A stretch of DNA of 64,000 nucleotides from Clostridiales bacterium. GTDB taxonomy: Bacteria; Bacillota; Clostridia; Lachnospirales; Lachnospiraceae. The translations under genes and the position numbers were made by a program. The notes below the pieces were generated by a model, which had not been told where the DNA came from, ran no database searches, and was given only the letters and a program-made list of their open reading frames with translations. The stretch is taken from contig JAHABX010000016.1 in NCBI GenBank assembly GCA_018376135.1, positions 15,546-79,545 on the forward strand. The letters are read 5' to 3'. This document shows, piece after piece, positions 8,321 to 17,474 of this stretch (positions are counted from its first letter, which is position 1; the number at the start of each line of letters is the position of its first letter).

Positions 8321-9226
8321 ATGGAGATTCCATTTAAGAGACCAAAGCTTGAGGACCGCCAGGCGATCATGAAGCATCTGGGGGCCGGCAGGCTTCGGGG
8401 ATGCGAAAGGACCTTTGCCAATATTTATCTCTGGGCGCGTTTTTATAATCTGACCTGGGGAGAGATTGAGGATACGGTCGTATTTCGCAGTGAGTATGAG
8501 GGAAAATATTCCTACACCTTTCCGGTGGGCAGCGGAGATAAGAAAAAGGTGCTGGATCTGATTCTGGAGGACAGTCGGGAGAAGGGCTATCCCTTCCGGC
8601 TTCATGCGGTCAACGAAGAGGAATATGCGCAGCTTGACAGGATGTATCCGGGCAGATTCCGGATCGAGTGGTCCAGAGATGAAGCGGATTATGTGTATGA
8701 GACAGAGAAGCTGATCAGCCTGTCCGGGAAAAAATATCACGGGAAGAAGAATCATATCAATCAGTTCAAGGCGGCTTATCCGGACTGGAGCTATGAGACC
8801 ATATCCGATGAGAATGTGGAGGAGTGCTTTCAGATGGCACTGCGCTGGAGAGAATTCAACGGATGTGAGGATAATCCGGAGAAGAACAAGGAGATGTGCG
8901 TTGCTTTGAATTCTCTGCGTCTGTTCAGGGAGCTGGAGTTAAGCGGCGGGCTTCTGCGTGCCGGCGGGCAGGTGGTGGCATTCACTCTGGGTGAGCCGGT
9001 GTGTGAGGATACCTTTGTGGTGCATATTGAGAAGGCATATGCGGATGTGAGAGGGGCTTACCCTATGATCAACCAGCAGTTCCTGGAGCATGAGGTGTCC
9101 GGTTATGCATACGTGAACAGAGAAGAGGATACAGGAGACGAGGGGCTCCGCACTGCGAAGCTGTCCTACAGACCGGTATTTATGGTAGAAAAAGGAATTG
9201 TGACCTTACAAGGAGACGAAAGATGA
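8321..9226 (+). CDS. DUF2156 (phosphatidylglycerol lysyltransferase C-terminal-like) protein
   Basis: A 301-residue soluble protein of the DUF2156 family, built from two GNAT-like halves. Support: SGKKYHGKKNHINQFKAAYP in the middle, a conserved VAFTLGEPVCEDTFVVHIEKA stretch, MINQQFLEHEVSGY and the closing motif EGLRTAKLSYRP. Related domains move aminoacyl groups from tRNA to lipids, but this member lacks the membrane part of MprF, so the acceptor is unknown. AGGAG sits 10 nt before the ATG. It overlaps the aminotransferase by 4 nt. Confidence 0.82.
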   Translation: MEIPFKRPKLEDRQAIMKHLGAGRLRGCERTFANIYLWARFYNLTWGEIEDTVVFRSEYEGKYSYTFPVGSGDKKKVLDLILEDSREKGYPFRLHAVNEEEYAQLDRMYPGRFRIEWSRDEADYVYETEKLISLSGKKYHGKKNHINQFKAAYPDWSYETISDENVEECFQMALRWREFNGCEDNPEKNKEMCVALNSLRLFRELELSGGLLRAGGQVVAFTLGEPVCEDTFVVHIEKAYADVRGAYPMINQQFLEHEVSGYAYVNREEDTGDEGLRTAKLSYRPVFMVEKGIVTLQGDER

Positions 9227-10281
9227 GAGCGTGGGAAGCAAATATCAGAAGGGTGACTCCCTATACACCGGGAGAGCAGCCGAAGAAACAGAAGATGATC
9301 AAGCTGAATACCAATGAGAACCCCTATCCTCCGGCTCCGGGTGTGCGCAGAGCCATGGAGCAGCTGGATGTGGACAGTCTGCGGCTTTACCCGGATCCTG
9401 CGGCTTCTGCCCTGGTGGATGTGCTGGCGGAGTATTATCATGTGGGGAAGGATCAGGTCTTTGTGGGGGTCGGCTCCGATGATGTGCTCGCCATGGCATT
9501 TATGACGTTTTTTAATTCGCAGAAGCCGATCCTTTTTCCGGATATCACCTACTCATTCTATCCGGTCTGGGCGGAGGAATTCCGTATTCCTTACGAGACC
9601 GTGGCGCTGGATGAGAAGTTCGGCATTGTGAAGGAGGATTATTACCGGGAGAACGGCGGCATCATTTTCCCCAATCCCAATGCACCAACGGCACTGGCGC
9701 TGGGGCTTTCGGATGTGGAGGACATTGTCCGTCACAATCCGGACAGTATCGTCATTGTGGATGAGGCGTATGTGGATTTTGGTGCGGAGTCAGCGCTTCC
9801 TCTGGTGGAGCGCTATGACAACCTGCTGGTGGTGCAGACCTTTTCCAAGTCCCGTTCCATGGCAGGTATGCGGATCGGTTTTGCCATTGGCAGTCCGCTG
9901 CTGATCCAATACTTAAATGATGTGAAATATTCCTTTAATTCCTATACCATGAACCAGACCTCTTTAAAATATGGTGTAGAGGCGGTTCTGGACGATACAT
10001 ATTTCCGTCAGGTGACCGGAAAGATCGTGCGTACAAGGGAACATGCCAAGGAGGTACTGGCAGGGATGGGCTTTTCCTTCCCGGATTCCAGTGCGAATTT
10101 TCTGTTCATCACTCATCCTGAGTATTCTGCAAGGGAGCTGTTTGAGGCGTTGAAGAAGGAAGATATCTATGTACGGTATTTTTCCCTGCCCAGGATCGAC
10201 AACTACCTGCGGGTGACCATTGGTACAGATGAACAGATGGAGATATTCTATGAGTTTCTCCGAAGATACATGAATAAATAA
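9223..10281 (+). CDS. hisC: Histidinol-phosphate aminotransferase (HisC-like)
   Basis: A 352-residue PLP-dependent class I/II aminotransferase. The opening LNTNENPYPPAPGV is typical of HisC, VDEAYVDF carries the PLP-contacting Asp and Tyr, FSKSRSMAGMRIG carries the Schiff-base lysine near residue 210, and YLRVTIGT closes the fold. HisC acts in histidine synthesis, but no other his gene is nearby and the partner is a DUF2156 gene, so a related aromatic or phospho-amino-acid transaminase is possible. The ATGA overlap shows coupled translation. Confidence 0.82.
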   Translation: MRAWEANIRRVTPYTPGEQPKKQKMIKLNTNENPYPPAPGVRRAMEQLDVDSLRLYPDPAASALVDVLAEYYHVGKDQVFVGVGSDDVLAMAFMTFFNSQKPILFPDITYSFYPVWAEEFRIPYETVALDEKFGIVKEDYYRENGGIIFPNPNAPTALALGLSDVEDIVRHNPDSIVIVDEAYVDFGAESALPLVERYDNLLVVQTFSKSRSMAGMRIGFAIGSPLLIQYLNDVKYSFNSYTMNQTSLKYGVEAVLDDTYFRQVTGKIVRTREHAKEVLAGMGFSFPDSSANFLFITHPEYSARELFEALKKEDIYVRYFSLPRIDNYLRVTIGTDEQMEIFYEFLRRYMNK

Positions 10282-10306
10282 CAGAAACAGAAAGGTATTC
10301 AGATAT

Positions 10307-10807
10307 ATGGAAAGTTTGGTAACGTGGTTTATGGAAGTGCTGGGCGGTAAGATATCCAGGGAGATGATCGTCTTTATCATCTCTATGGTTCCGATCCTTG
10401 AGCTGCGCGGAGGGCTTTTGGCTGCTTCCGTTATGAACATTGAGATCGTGAGAGCGATCTGGTACTGTGTGATCGGAAATATTATTCCGGTTCCGTTCAT
10501 CCTTCTGCTCATCACACCGATCTTTAACTGGATGAAGGGAACGAAGACCTTCCGTCCTATGGTGGAGAAGCTGGAAAGCCGCGCCATGGGCAAGAGTGAG
10601 CAGATCGAGAAGTATGAGTTCTGGGGACTGGTACTGTTCGTAGGCATTCCGCTTCCGGGAACCGGAGCATGGACCGGATCTCTGATCGCGTCACTGATAG
10701 GGATGAAATTCAAAAAAGCATTCCCGGCAGTGATCCTTGGAATCGTTATAGCGACAGTTATCATGTCTGTTTTGTCCTATGGACTTCTGGGAGCGCTGAT
10801 TCACTAG
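10307..10807 (+). CDS. Small multidrug export family membrane protein (COG2426-like)
   Basis: A 166-residue protein with four to five hydrophobic segments. The motif ILELRGGLLAA at about 26-36 and PLPGTGAWTGSLIASLIGM at about 116-134 are features of the COG2426 family, distantly related to SNARE-associated/DedA-type proteins. Transport of drugs has been proposed only by family name. It follows hisC by 25 nt and precedes the lipid kinase gene by 36 nt, suggesting an operon. Confidence 0.8.
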   Translation: MESLVTWFMEVLGGKISREMIVFIISMVPILELRGGLLAASVMNIEIVRAIWYCVIGNIIPVPFILLLITPIFNWMKGTKTFRPMVEKLESRAMGKSEQIEKYEFWGLVLFVGIPLPGTGAWTGSLIASLIGMKFKKAFPAVILGIVIATVIMSVLSYGLLGALIH

Positions 10808-10843
10808 TTATATGCAGCCCCGGGGCGAATTGAGGTGTATCAT

Positions 10844-11740
10844 ATGGAAGAAGTGAAAAAACTGTATTTTATCTACAATCCCCATTCCGGAAGAGGAAAG
10901 ATACGGACAAAGCTGTTTGATATTCTGCAGGTTTTCTCGGATGCAGGGTATGAGCTGACGGTCTGTCCGACCCAAAGACCGAAGGATGCGGTGAAAAGGA
11001 TCTCCGAGCTGTCGGATGACTATGAGCTGGTGGTCTGCAGCGGAGGCGACGGAACCATGGACGAGGTAGTACAGGGAATGATGCAGCGTAAGAAGCGGAT
11101 TCCCATCGGCTATATTCCGTCAGGCACGGTCAATGATTTTGCCAGAAGCCTGAAGATTCCGCGGAACATGGTGCAGGCGGCACGGATCGCCGTGGAGGGC
11201 AGGGATTTTAAGTGTGATACGGGAACCTTCAACGGGGAGCATTTTGTCTATATTGCCGCTTTTGGCATTTTCACAGATGTATCCTATTCGACCAGTCAGG
11301 ATATGAAGAATATCCTGGGGCATATCGCCTATCTTCTGGAGGGCATGAAGCGCGTGGTGAATATCCCCACCTGTCATATGCGTTTTGAGAGCGAAGAATG
11401 CAGCGGTGAAGGTGATTATATATTCGGGATGGTGACGAACTCCCGCTCGGTGGGAGGCTTCAAGAGCATCATTGGAAGGAATGTACAGTTTGACGACGGT
11501 GTCTTTGAAGTGACATTTATCCGAAGCCCGCAGAATCCGGTGGAGCTGCAGGAGATCCTTTCCTGTATCGTGCGAAAGGAGATCAATCCCAGATATATGG
11601 ATTCTTTCCGTGCTGCGCATCTGACCGTGGAATCCGAGCTTCCGGTCCGCTGGACTCTGGACGGAGAATATGGCGGGGAGTGGCAGACGGCGGATATACA
11701 GAATCACAGAAGAGCGCTGAAGATCCGTGTGGAGGATTGA
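10844..11740 (+). CDS. Diacylglycerol kinase family lipid kinase (YegS/DagK-like)
   Basis: A 298-residue lipid kinase. YNPHSGRGK is the N-terminal nucleotide-binding motif, VVCSGGDGTMDEVVQGM the conserved GGDGT catalytic loop near residue 65, and GYIPSGTVNDFARSL the third family motif. The C-terminal part ends with the WTLDGEYGG strand that closes the fold. ATG 10844 is chosen because GAGGTG at 10832-10837 is then correctly spaced; a GTG at 10835 would lie inside that site. Likely recycles diacylglycerol from membrane or teichoic-acid turnover. Confidence 0.88.
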   Translation: MEEVKKLYFIYNPHSGRGKIRTKLFDILQVFSDAGYELTVCPTQRPKDAVKRISELSDDYELVVCSGGDGTMDEVVQGMMQRKKRIPIGYIPSGTVNDFARSLKIPRNMVQAARIAVEGRDFKCDTGTFNGEHFVYIAAFGIFTDVSYSTSQDMKNILGHIAYLLEGMKRVVNIPTCHMRFESEECSGEGDYIFGMVTNSRSVGGFKSIIGRNVQFDDGVFEVTFIRSPQNPVELQEILSCIVRKEINPRYMDSFRAAHLTVESELPVRWTLDGEYGGEWQTADIQNHRRALKIRVED

Positions 11741-11787
11741 AAGCTGCCATAAAATTGCTCTTTTCTATGGAAAATCGGAAAAAGATT

Positions 11788-11796
11788 TGATATACT
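11788..11796 (+). promoter_or_regulatory. rpiB promoter (extended -10)
   Basis: TGATATACT is an extended -10 with no clear -35 at 17 nt. It lies 42 nt ahead of the rpiB ATG, in the gap after the lipid kinase gene. Confidence 0.55.
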
Positions 11797-11838
11797 GGAT
11801 ACAGCTTTAAAAATAGGTACGTTTTGGAGGAAGAGACA

Positions 11839-12291
11839 ATGAAAGTTGGATTTGGATGCGATCATACCGCGATCGATCTGAAAAAGGAGATCATGGCTTA
11901 CATGACAGAGAAGGGCTATGAGTGTGTGGACTATGGCGCTTTTGACGCGACTGTACGTGTGGATTATCCGGATCAGGGCGTAAAGGTGGCTGAGGCGATC
12001 AAGGCAGGAGAAGTGGAGAAGGGTGTTCTGATCTGCGGAACCGGAATCGGAATCTCTCTGGCAGCGAACAAGGTGCCGGGTATCCGTGCAGCAGTCTGCA
12101 GCGAGCCGTATTCTGCCATGATGACTGCAAAGCACAATGCAAGTCAGATTATTGCTTTTGGTGCGCGTGTAGTTGGAAACGAGATGGCGAAGATGATCGT
12201 GGATGCATTCTTTGACACGGAATTCGAGGGTGGAAGACATGCAGAGCGCGTACAGAAGATCTGTGATATCGAAGCAAAGTACAACAAATAA
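11839..12291 (+). CDS. rpiB: Ribose-5-phosphate isomerase B
   Basis: A 150-residue RpiB/LacAB-family isomerase of the pentose phosphate pathway. The start MKVGFGCDHTAIDLK contains the substrate-binding Asp-His. GVLICGTGIGISLAANKVPGI carries the nucleophilic Cys and phosphate loop, and NASQIIAFGARVVG the second active-site strand. GGAGG at 11826-11830 fixes the ATG at 11839 rather than an upstream TTG. A GC hairpin follows. Confidence 0.95.
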   Translation: MKVGFGCDHTAIDLKKEIMAYMTEKGYECVDYGAFDATVRVDYPDQGVKVAEAIKAGEVEKGVLICGTGIGISLAANKVPGIRAAVCSEPYSAMMTAKHNASQIIAFGARVVGNEMAKMIVDAFFDTEFEGGRHAERVQKICDIEAKYNK

Positions 12292-12297
12292 AAAAAG

Positions 12298-12345
12298 CCC
12301 TTTGAAAGGGAGGATGCCGGGTGCTGCTCACCCGGCATTTATTAT
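12298..12345 (+). terminator. rpiB terminator region
   Basis: A small CCCTTTGAAAGGG hairpin is followed by a strong 10-bp stem ATGCCGGGTG-CTGCT-CACCCGGCAT (12314-12338) and TTATTAT. Confidence 0.7.
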
Positions 12346-12494
12346 GAAAAAGTTTATTTAAAGTATTAACTGGCTGGCTTTATCTTATGGTCTTATTATA
12401 TGCAGAAGAAATGAAGGAATCGTGTGCATTAAGTGAATCTTTTTTTAAGGATAAATGAACAAACTGTGAACAACGGAGAAGGGAAACGGAAAGG

Positions 12495-12731
12495 ATGAGG
12501 GCAAGAGAGCGGTGTGTGGTGGTGACCTTTCAAAGCACCACAGATCTGATGGCTTTCCGGCAGGCATGTCGGCAGGCAGACATACCGGGCAGGACCATAC
12601 CTGTGCCAAGACTTCTGTCGGCAAGCTGCGGGACGGCGTGGAAGAGTGACGCGGTATACAAGGAGAGATTGTCAGAACTGGCAGGAAGCAAAGAATTGAC
12701 ATATCAGGAAATACATGAGATGATTTTATAG
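12495..12731 (+). CDS. DUF3343 small protein (putative Se/S carrier-like)
   Basis: A 78-residue protein. VVVTFQSTTDLMAFRQACR followed by PGRTIPVPRLLSASCGTA is the DUF3343 pattern, with a conserved Ser-Cys-Gly near residue 50. Family members are annotated as putative selenium or sulfur carriers because they occur beside selenium and cysteine-desulfurase genes; no such gene is visible here. A short GA-rich stretch before the ATG is the only ribosome binding site. The stop lies 13 nt before yqeG, so they probably share a transcript. Confidence 0.75.
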   Translation: MRARERCVVVTFQSTTDLMAFRQACRQADIPGRTIPVPRLLSASCGTAWKSDAVYKERLSELAGSKELTYQEIHEMIL

Positions 12732-12744
12732 ACAGGAGGAGTAT

Positions 12745-13248
12745 ATGATGCTATTTGAACAGCTGTATCCGCGGAAAATGATCGCATCTGTCTATGAGCT
12801 GGACTGGGAGGCATTGTCCGGGAAGTACAAAGGCGTGATTTTTGATATTGATAATACGCTGGTGCCCCATGGAGCACCGGCAGACGAGCAGGCAGTCCGT
12901 CTCTTTGGAAGACTGCATGGTCTGGATATGAAGACCATGCTGGTGTCCAACAATGGAGAGGCGCGGGTAAAGCCCTTTGCAGACCGGCTGCAGACCGGTT
13001 ATATATATAAGGCGGGAAAACCCAAAAAGGAAGGCTATGAGGCTGCCATGAGGAAGATGGGAACCGATGCGGACAGCACGCTGTTCATTGGAGATCAGAT
13101 ATTTACGGATGTATGGGGAGCGAACCGGGCGGGTATCTATACCATGCTGACAACGCCCATCGACCCGTCCACCGATGAGATCCAGATCGTGATCAAGCGC
13201 TGGTTCGAGAGACCATTTCGCAGGGAGAGACGGAAAAGATGCAGGTGA
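12745..13248 (+). CDS. yqeG: YqeG family HAD IIIA-type phosphatase
   Basis: A 167-residue HAD phosphatase. Motif I is GVIFDIDNTLVPHG (nucleophile and acid aspartates), motif II LVSNNGEAR, the lysine is in AGKPKKEGYEAA, and motif III is FIGDQIFTDVWGANRAG. Substrate is not known; relatives act on small phospho-compounds such as phosphatidylglycerophosphate. AGGAGG lies 8 nt before the ATG. It overlaps the polymerase gene by 10 nt. Confidence 0.88.
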   Translation: MMLFEQLYPRKMIASVYELDWEALSGKYKGVIFDIDNTLVPHGAPADEQAVRLFGRLHGLDMKTMLVSNNGEARVKPFADRLQTGYIYKAGKPKKEGYEAAMRKMGTDADSTLFIGDQIFTDVWGANRAGIYTMLTTPIDPSTDEIQIVIKRWFERPFRRERRKRCR

Positions 13249-14558
13249 TCTTTCACATTGATGTGAATTCGGCATTTCTGTCCTGGACCGCATGTGCCAG
13301 GAAGGCGGCGGGAGAGACGCCGGATCTGCGGGATATCCCCTCGGTAATCGGAGGGAATGAGGAGAGCCGTCATGGAATCGTTCTGGCGAAAAGCACTCCC
13401 GCAAAGGCATATCAGATCCATACAGGAGAGACCTTATTCTCTGCCCGTCGGAAATGCCCGAATCTGGTGGTTGTGCCGCCGGATCATAAGCTGTATGTGA
13501 AGAGGTCCTCCCAGCTTATACGGATGCTGCATACATATACGCCGAAGGTGCAGCAGTACAGCATCGATGAGGCATGGATGGACATGAGCGGAATAGAGGA
13601 GGCGGAGCGGGATCCGGTGGGATTTGCCCACAGACTGAAGGACCGGATCAGCCGGGAGCTGGGATTTACGGTGAATATAGGTATATCCAGCAATCATCTG
13701 CTGGCAAAGATGGCAAGTGAGCTGAAGAAGCCGGATATGGTACATACACTGTTTCCGGAGGAGATGGAGAGGAAGATGTGGCCGCTTCCGGTGGAGGAGC
13801 TGTTTTTTGTAGGACATTCCAGCGCCAGACGTCTGCGGACTCTTGGAATCCATACTATTGGGGAGCTGGCACGGATGGATCCGGCAATCCTTTCGCTGCA
13901 TCTGAAGAAGCACGGGGAGGATATCTGGAATTATGCCAATGGAAGGGAGCTGGATGCTTCCGTCTTTGAGGAGACGAAGACGAAGGGGTACGGCAATGCC
14001 ATGACGGTTGCCCGGGATATTGTAGAATATGAAACGGCGGCACAGGTACTGCTGTCTCTGTGCGAGACCGTGGGAGCCAGGCTTCGGCAGGACGAAGTGA
14101 AGGTATCGGTGGTGGGCGTTCAGCTGAAGGACCATCAGTTTACCGGCAGGAGCCGTCAGAACATGCTGAGGTATCCCACCAATTCCACAAATATTCTGTA
14201 TGAAGAGGCATGCAGGCTGTTTCGGGAGGTATGGGACGGGACGCCGCTGAGACTGATCGGCGTCTTTACTTCCAAAGCAGCCAGAGAGGAATATGAGCAG
14301 CTGGATCTGTTTCAGACGGCAAAAAGTGAGAAGCAGGGAAAGCTGGATGCGGCGATTGACCAGATCCGGCGGAAATACGGGGATGCCAGTATCAAGCGCG
14401 CCTGCTTTCTGGAAAGCGGTGTCCGCCATATGGCAGGAGGGCTGAACAGAGAAAAGCAGCGGCTTGCCGGACAGGAACGCCGTGCATCGGAGGCAGAGGA
14501 CGAGACAGGAGGAACGGGACATGGAGCTGTTTACACCGATAAAGAGACAGAGATTTAA
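13239..14558 (+). CDS. dinB: Y-family DNA polymerase (DinB/UmuC-like)
   Basis: A 439-residue translesion polymerase. FHIDVNSAFLSW gives the first catalytic Asp with the steric-gate region, and YSIDEAWMDM gives the second Asp-Glu pair near residue 110. Helix-hairpin-helix and little-finger domains follow. A clamp-binding QLDLF motif sits near 352, followed by an IDQIRRKYG tail element typical of Gram-positive members. The basic, Gln-rich C-terminal extension after ~400 is variable. The start overlaps yqeG. No LexA box was recognised upstream. Confidence 0.9.
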   Translation: MQVIFHIDVNSAFLSWTACARKAAGETPDLRDIPSVIGGNEESRHGIVLAKSTPAKAYQIHTGETLFSARRKCPNLVVVPPDHKLYVKRSSQLIRMLHTYTPKVQQYSIDEAWMDMSGIEEAERDPVGFAHRLKDRISRELGFTVNIGISSNHLLAKMASELKKPDMVHTLFPEEMERKMWPLPVEELFFVGHSSARRLRTLGIHTIGELARMDPAILSLHLKKHGEDIWNYANGRELDASVFEETKTKGYGNAMTVARDIVEYETAAQVLLSLCETVGARLRQDEVKVSVVGVQLKDHQFTGRSRQNMLRYPTNSTNILYEEACRLFREVWDGTPLRLIGVFTSKAAREEYEQLDLFQTAKSEKQGKLDAAIDQIRRKYGDASIKRACFLESGVRHMAGGLNREKQRLAGQERRASEAEDETGGTGHGAVYTDKETEI

Positions 14559-15042
14559 GCAGATGGTGGAGCGGGTGCTCCACGTGCCGGGAAATTACAG
14601 GGGCGGTATTCTGGAGATGGCGCTGGTGGTGGACTGCAGGTTTTCGCCCGGGGAGCTGAAGGAAGCGCTGGCGGAGCTGGTGCGTACCCTGAAGCAGCAA
14701 AGCGAGACGTTCCGGAATGTACGGCTGAATCTGGTGCTCTGGAAGCCCGGAGAGAAGATTCAAAGCCGTGTGGTTCCCATGTCCATGCTGGCAATGGGAG
14801 ACCTGGCGGACGAAATGGAAGGTGCAGAAGGAGAGCTGTATGCAGATGATCTGCTTTCCTATCTGAAGCTTTTTCAGGCAAGGGCAAAGCTGATCCTGGT
14901 GCTGAGTGCAGGGAAGGTGCAGGTACAGGATGAGCAGGCGTGCCGGAAGGCATGCAAGCCGTTTCTGGAAAGGAAGATGATCTGGCTTTCTGTGGAAAAA
15001 GGTAATTTGGAAGAGAATTTATTCAATATTTCTCTGCTATAA
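14521..15042 (+). CDS. Hypothetical protein overlapping the polymerase 3' end
   Basis: A 173-residue soluble protein that I do not recognise. AGGAGG at 14507-14512 with 8-nt spacing places the start at ATG 14521, inside the last 38 nt of the polymerase gene. The pattern of an early hydrophobic strand ILEMALVVD, a helix, LNLVLW, and a later LILVLSAG strand with a helical tail suggests an alpha/beta fold, possibly a worn von Willebrand A-like domain, but the metal motif is absent. Its overlap suggests coupled expression with the polymerase. Confidence 0.6.
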   Translation: MELFTPIKRQRFKQMVERVLHVPGNYRGGILEMALVVDCRFSPGELKEALAELVRTLKQQSETFRNVRLNLVLWKPGEKIQSRVVPMSMLAMGDLADEMEGAEGELYADDLLSYLKLFQARAKLILVLSAGKVQVQDEQACRKACKPFLERKMIWLSVEKGNLEENLFNISLL

Positions 15043-15043
15043 T
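15035..15043 (+). promoter_or_regulatory. Promoter for the GerMN lipoprotein gene
   Basis: TGCTATAAT, a perfect extended -10, overlaps the stop of the preceding gene. The -35 at 17 nt (GAATTT) is poor. It is 42 nt before the next ATG. Confidence 0.6.
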
Positions 15044-15085
15044 AAGATAGGATGACACATATACTGTAACCGGGGGCATGATGCT

Positions 15086-16216
15086 ATGAGAAAATGGATG
15101 GGATATTTAGTATTAACAGCAGTTTGTATCGGAATGATGGGATGTGGAAAAAAGGAGACGGGTTCAGAACTCCTGACAGAGACAAAGGAGGCAGTGGAGC
15201 CTGTAAAGGAGGCAGTTGCACCGGCAGTAGTGGAGACGCCGGAGGGGATCGCCCTGCATATCTACCATGGGGATGATCAGGCGGAGCAGATCCAGCAGCG
15301 TACCGTCTATGTGGACGAGGTGAACGAGCATGTGGTCATGAGCCGGCTGGCAGAAGCCCTTGGCATGGACGAGAGTGTGGGCGTAAAGAGCCTGACTTTT
15401 GGCATGCACGGCGGGGACAAGGTTGCCATACTGGATCTGAATCAGGCGTTTGCCGATTATGTCAGTCAGATGGGAACGGCAGGAGAATATATCGTCATGG
15501 GAAGTCTGACGAATACGTTTCTGGACTGTTATCAGTGCGAGCTTCTGATCGTGACAGTGGAAGGCAGGGTGCTGGAAACCGGGCACAGCGTCTATGAGGA
15601 GTATCTGGGAATGTATCCTTATGTGGAAGCGCCCTACCGCGTGGAGACCATGACCATCGGAGAAGGCTCCATGAAGATCGACTGTCCTCAGATCGAAGGG
15701 TTTGGGGATGATCTGATTCAGGGCAAGTGGAACCGGATCTTCCTGGGAACAGAGGAGCGCGCCATGGATGAATGGGACGGAACCGGAACCTATGAGGTCA
15801 CCTATGAGGTAAAGACCATGACGGCGGATGTTCTGTCCATACTGATGAACGGTTATGTTTACGGGGAAGATGCGGCACATCCCTACGCCTTCAAATATAC
15901 CTATAATATTGATCTGAATACGGGAGAGAGCATTCGTCTGCGGGATCATGTGGATGTGGAAAAGGTTGCCGAAAATATGTTTGCGGGGACCGGCTATTAT
16001 GTGGAAGAGGATATGGCTCCGTTTTTTATGGAAAGGCTGGAGGCGATCTATGAAAGCCCGGACGCACTTGCCCGGTCACTGGAAGGGTATGACTATGCGG
16101 AGGATGGAAGCGTTCCCTACGGATATTCCTACATAGCGGATGGTAAGGTGTGGATCTGTATGGAGGTTCCTCACGCACTTGGGGATTATATGGAGATTGA
16201 GCTGGATGTTCAGTGA
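15086..16216 (+). CDS. GerMN-domain lipoprotein with DUF4163/PdaC-like C-terminus
   Basis: A 376-residue lipoprotein. The signal peptide ends in MMGC (lipobox, Cys20). A linker rich in Glu and Val precedes the GerMN domain (about 50-170: VYVDEVNEHVVMSRLAEALG, AILDLNQAFADY, GSLTNTFLDCY), a module seen in spore-germination and other surface lipoproteins. The C-terminal half (about 185-376) resembles DUF4163/DUF3298-type domains, with YTYNIDLNTGESIRLRDH. It heads a group of envelope genes that includes a second DUF3298 lipoprotein and an amidase, so a cell-surface role is likely; the ligand is unknown. Confidence 0.82.
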   Translation: MRKWMGYLVLTAVCIGMMGCGKKETGSELLTETKEAVEPVKEAVAPAVVETPEGIALHIYHGDDQAEQIQQRTVYVDEVNEHVVMSRLAEALGMDESVGVKSLTFGMHGGDKVAILDLNQAFADYVSQMGTAGEYIVMGSLTNTFLDCYQCELLIVTVEGRVLETGHSVYEEYLGMYPYVEAPYRVETMTIGEGSMKIDCPQIEGFGDDLIQGKWNRIFLGTEERAMDEWDGTGTYEVTYEVKTMTADVLSILMNGYVYGEDAAHPYAFKYTYNIDLNTGESIRLRDHVDVEKVAENMFAGTGYYVEEDMAPFFMERLEAIYESPDALARSLEGYDYAEDGSVPYGYSYIADGKVWICMEVPHALGDYMEIELDVQ

Positions 16217-16259
16217 TCCGGGGAAATACTTTGGGGGGATCTGAAAGGAGCAAAAGAAG

Positions 16260-16844
16260 ATGAAAGAGCTTTGGAATTTATTTTTGACCTTTGCGCGGAT
16301 CGGCGGACTGACCTTTGGAGGCGGCTATGCCATGTTGCCCATGCTGCAGAGGGAAGTGGTTGAGAGATATCATTGGGCAACGGAAGAGGAGCTGGCGGAT
16401 TATTATGCCATCGGGCAGTGTACGCCGGGAATCATAGCAGTCAATACGGCGACCTTTATCGGGTATCGCCAGGCAGGAGTGATCGGGGGAATCATGGCAA
16501 CGCTGGGAGTCGTGTTCCCGTCGATTGTGATCATTACGGTGATTGCTGCATTTTTGGAGAATTTTGCAGAGCTGGCGGTCATACAGTATGCCTTTGAAGG
16601 GATCCGGGTCTGTGTCTGTGTGCTGATCTTTAATGCGGTACAGAAGCTGTGGAAAAAGTCCGTCATTGATCAGCCGACTACGGCGATCTTTCTGCTGGTA
16701 TTTCTGGTATCGGCAGGGCTGGCAGTGGCACAGAGCTTTTATCCGGAGCTGTTTTCCATCTCACCGATGGTGTATGTGATCGTTGCCGGAGTGGCGGGAG
16801 TGGTCCTGCATGGAGGAACAGGTAAGAAGGAGGCGGCAAAATGA
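16260..16844 (+). CDS. Chromate transporter, first half-size subunit
   Basis: A 194-residue membrane protein with the CHR-domain pattern FGGGYAMLPMLQREVVE near the N-terminus and YAIGQCTPGIIAVNTATFIGY near residue 50-70. About five to six hydrophobic helices. In Firmicutes the CHR transporter is often split into two short genes; the second half starts 4 nt before this stop (ATGA overlap). Both are needed for the pore in known cases. The physiological substrate here could be another oxyanion rather than chromate. Confidence 0.88.
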   Translation: MKELWNLFLTFARIGGLTFGGGYAMLPMLQREVVERYHWATEEELADYYAIGQCTPGIIAVNTATFIGYRQAGVIGGIMATLGVVFPSIVIITVIAAFLENFAELAVIQYAFEGIRVCVCVLIFNAVQKLWKKSVIDQPTTAIFLLVFLVSAGLAVAQSFYPELFSISPMVYVIVAGVAGVVLHGGTGKKEAAK

Positions 16845-17410
16845 TTCTGGTGCAGTTATTTTATGAATTTTTCAAAGCTGGGCTTTTTGCCATTGGCGGA
16901 GGACTGGCAACACTGCCGTTCTTACAGGAAATATCCCAGAAGACCGGGTGGTTTTCTTCTCAGGATCTGCTGGATCTGATCGCCATATCGGAGTCCACGC
17001 CGGGAGCCATCGGTATCAATGCGGCGACCTATGCGGGCTACCATACGGATGGGCTTGTGGGAGGCGTCGTGGCAACCCTTGGGCTGGTGGCGCCGTCCAT
17101 TATTATCATTATTCTGGTATCCAAGGTACTGGCAAAGTTCAAGGAGAGTGCGCTCGTACAGCACATTTTCTACGGACTGCGTCCGGCTTCCACAGGGATG
17201 ATCGCAGCTGCGGGCTTTTCGGTTGTGCTGGCAACGCTGGTTCAGGTGACAGAGCTTCCGACGGATCCTCTGGGGGCTTTTAACTGGTTCGGAATCGTGC
17301 TGGCGGTGCTGCTCTACTGGGCGATCCGGAAATGGAACCGGCATCCGGTGGTATATATTGCGGCATCTGCGGTGATTGGCATCGCGGCGGGATATCTGCA
17401 CCTTGTGTGA
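16841..17410 (+). CDS. Chromate transporter, second half-size subunit
   Basis: A 189-residue partner of the previous gene. The pattern FAIGGGLATLPFLQEIS near residue 16 and LIAISESTPGAIGINAATYAGY near 46-67 repeats the CHR motif of the first subunit, as expected for an inverted or paired-domain transporter. Overlap with the first subunit indicates coupled translation. The next gene starts 65 nt later, after a purine-rich ribosome binding site. Confidence 0.88.
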   Translation: MILVQLFYEFFKAGLFAIGGGLATLPFLQEISQKTGWFSSQDLLDLIAISESTPGAIGINAATYAGYHTDGLVGGVVATLGLVAPSIIIIILVSKVLAKFKESALVQHIFYGLRPASTGMIAAAGFSVVLATLVQVTELPTDPLGAFNWFGIVLAVLLYWAIRKWNRHPVVYIAASAVIGIAAGYLHLV

Positions 17411-17474
17411 GGCGCTGAGCGGAACGGTATGACTGAGGGGACGGAAAGCACAGGATACAGGAGAGGAGAAGGGT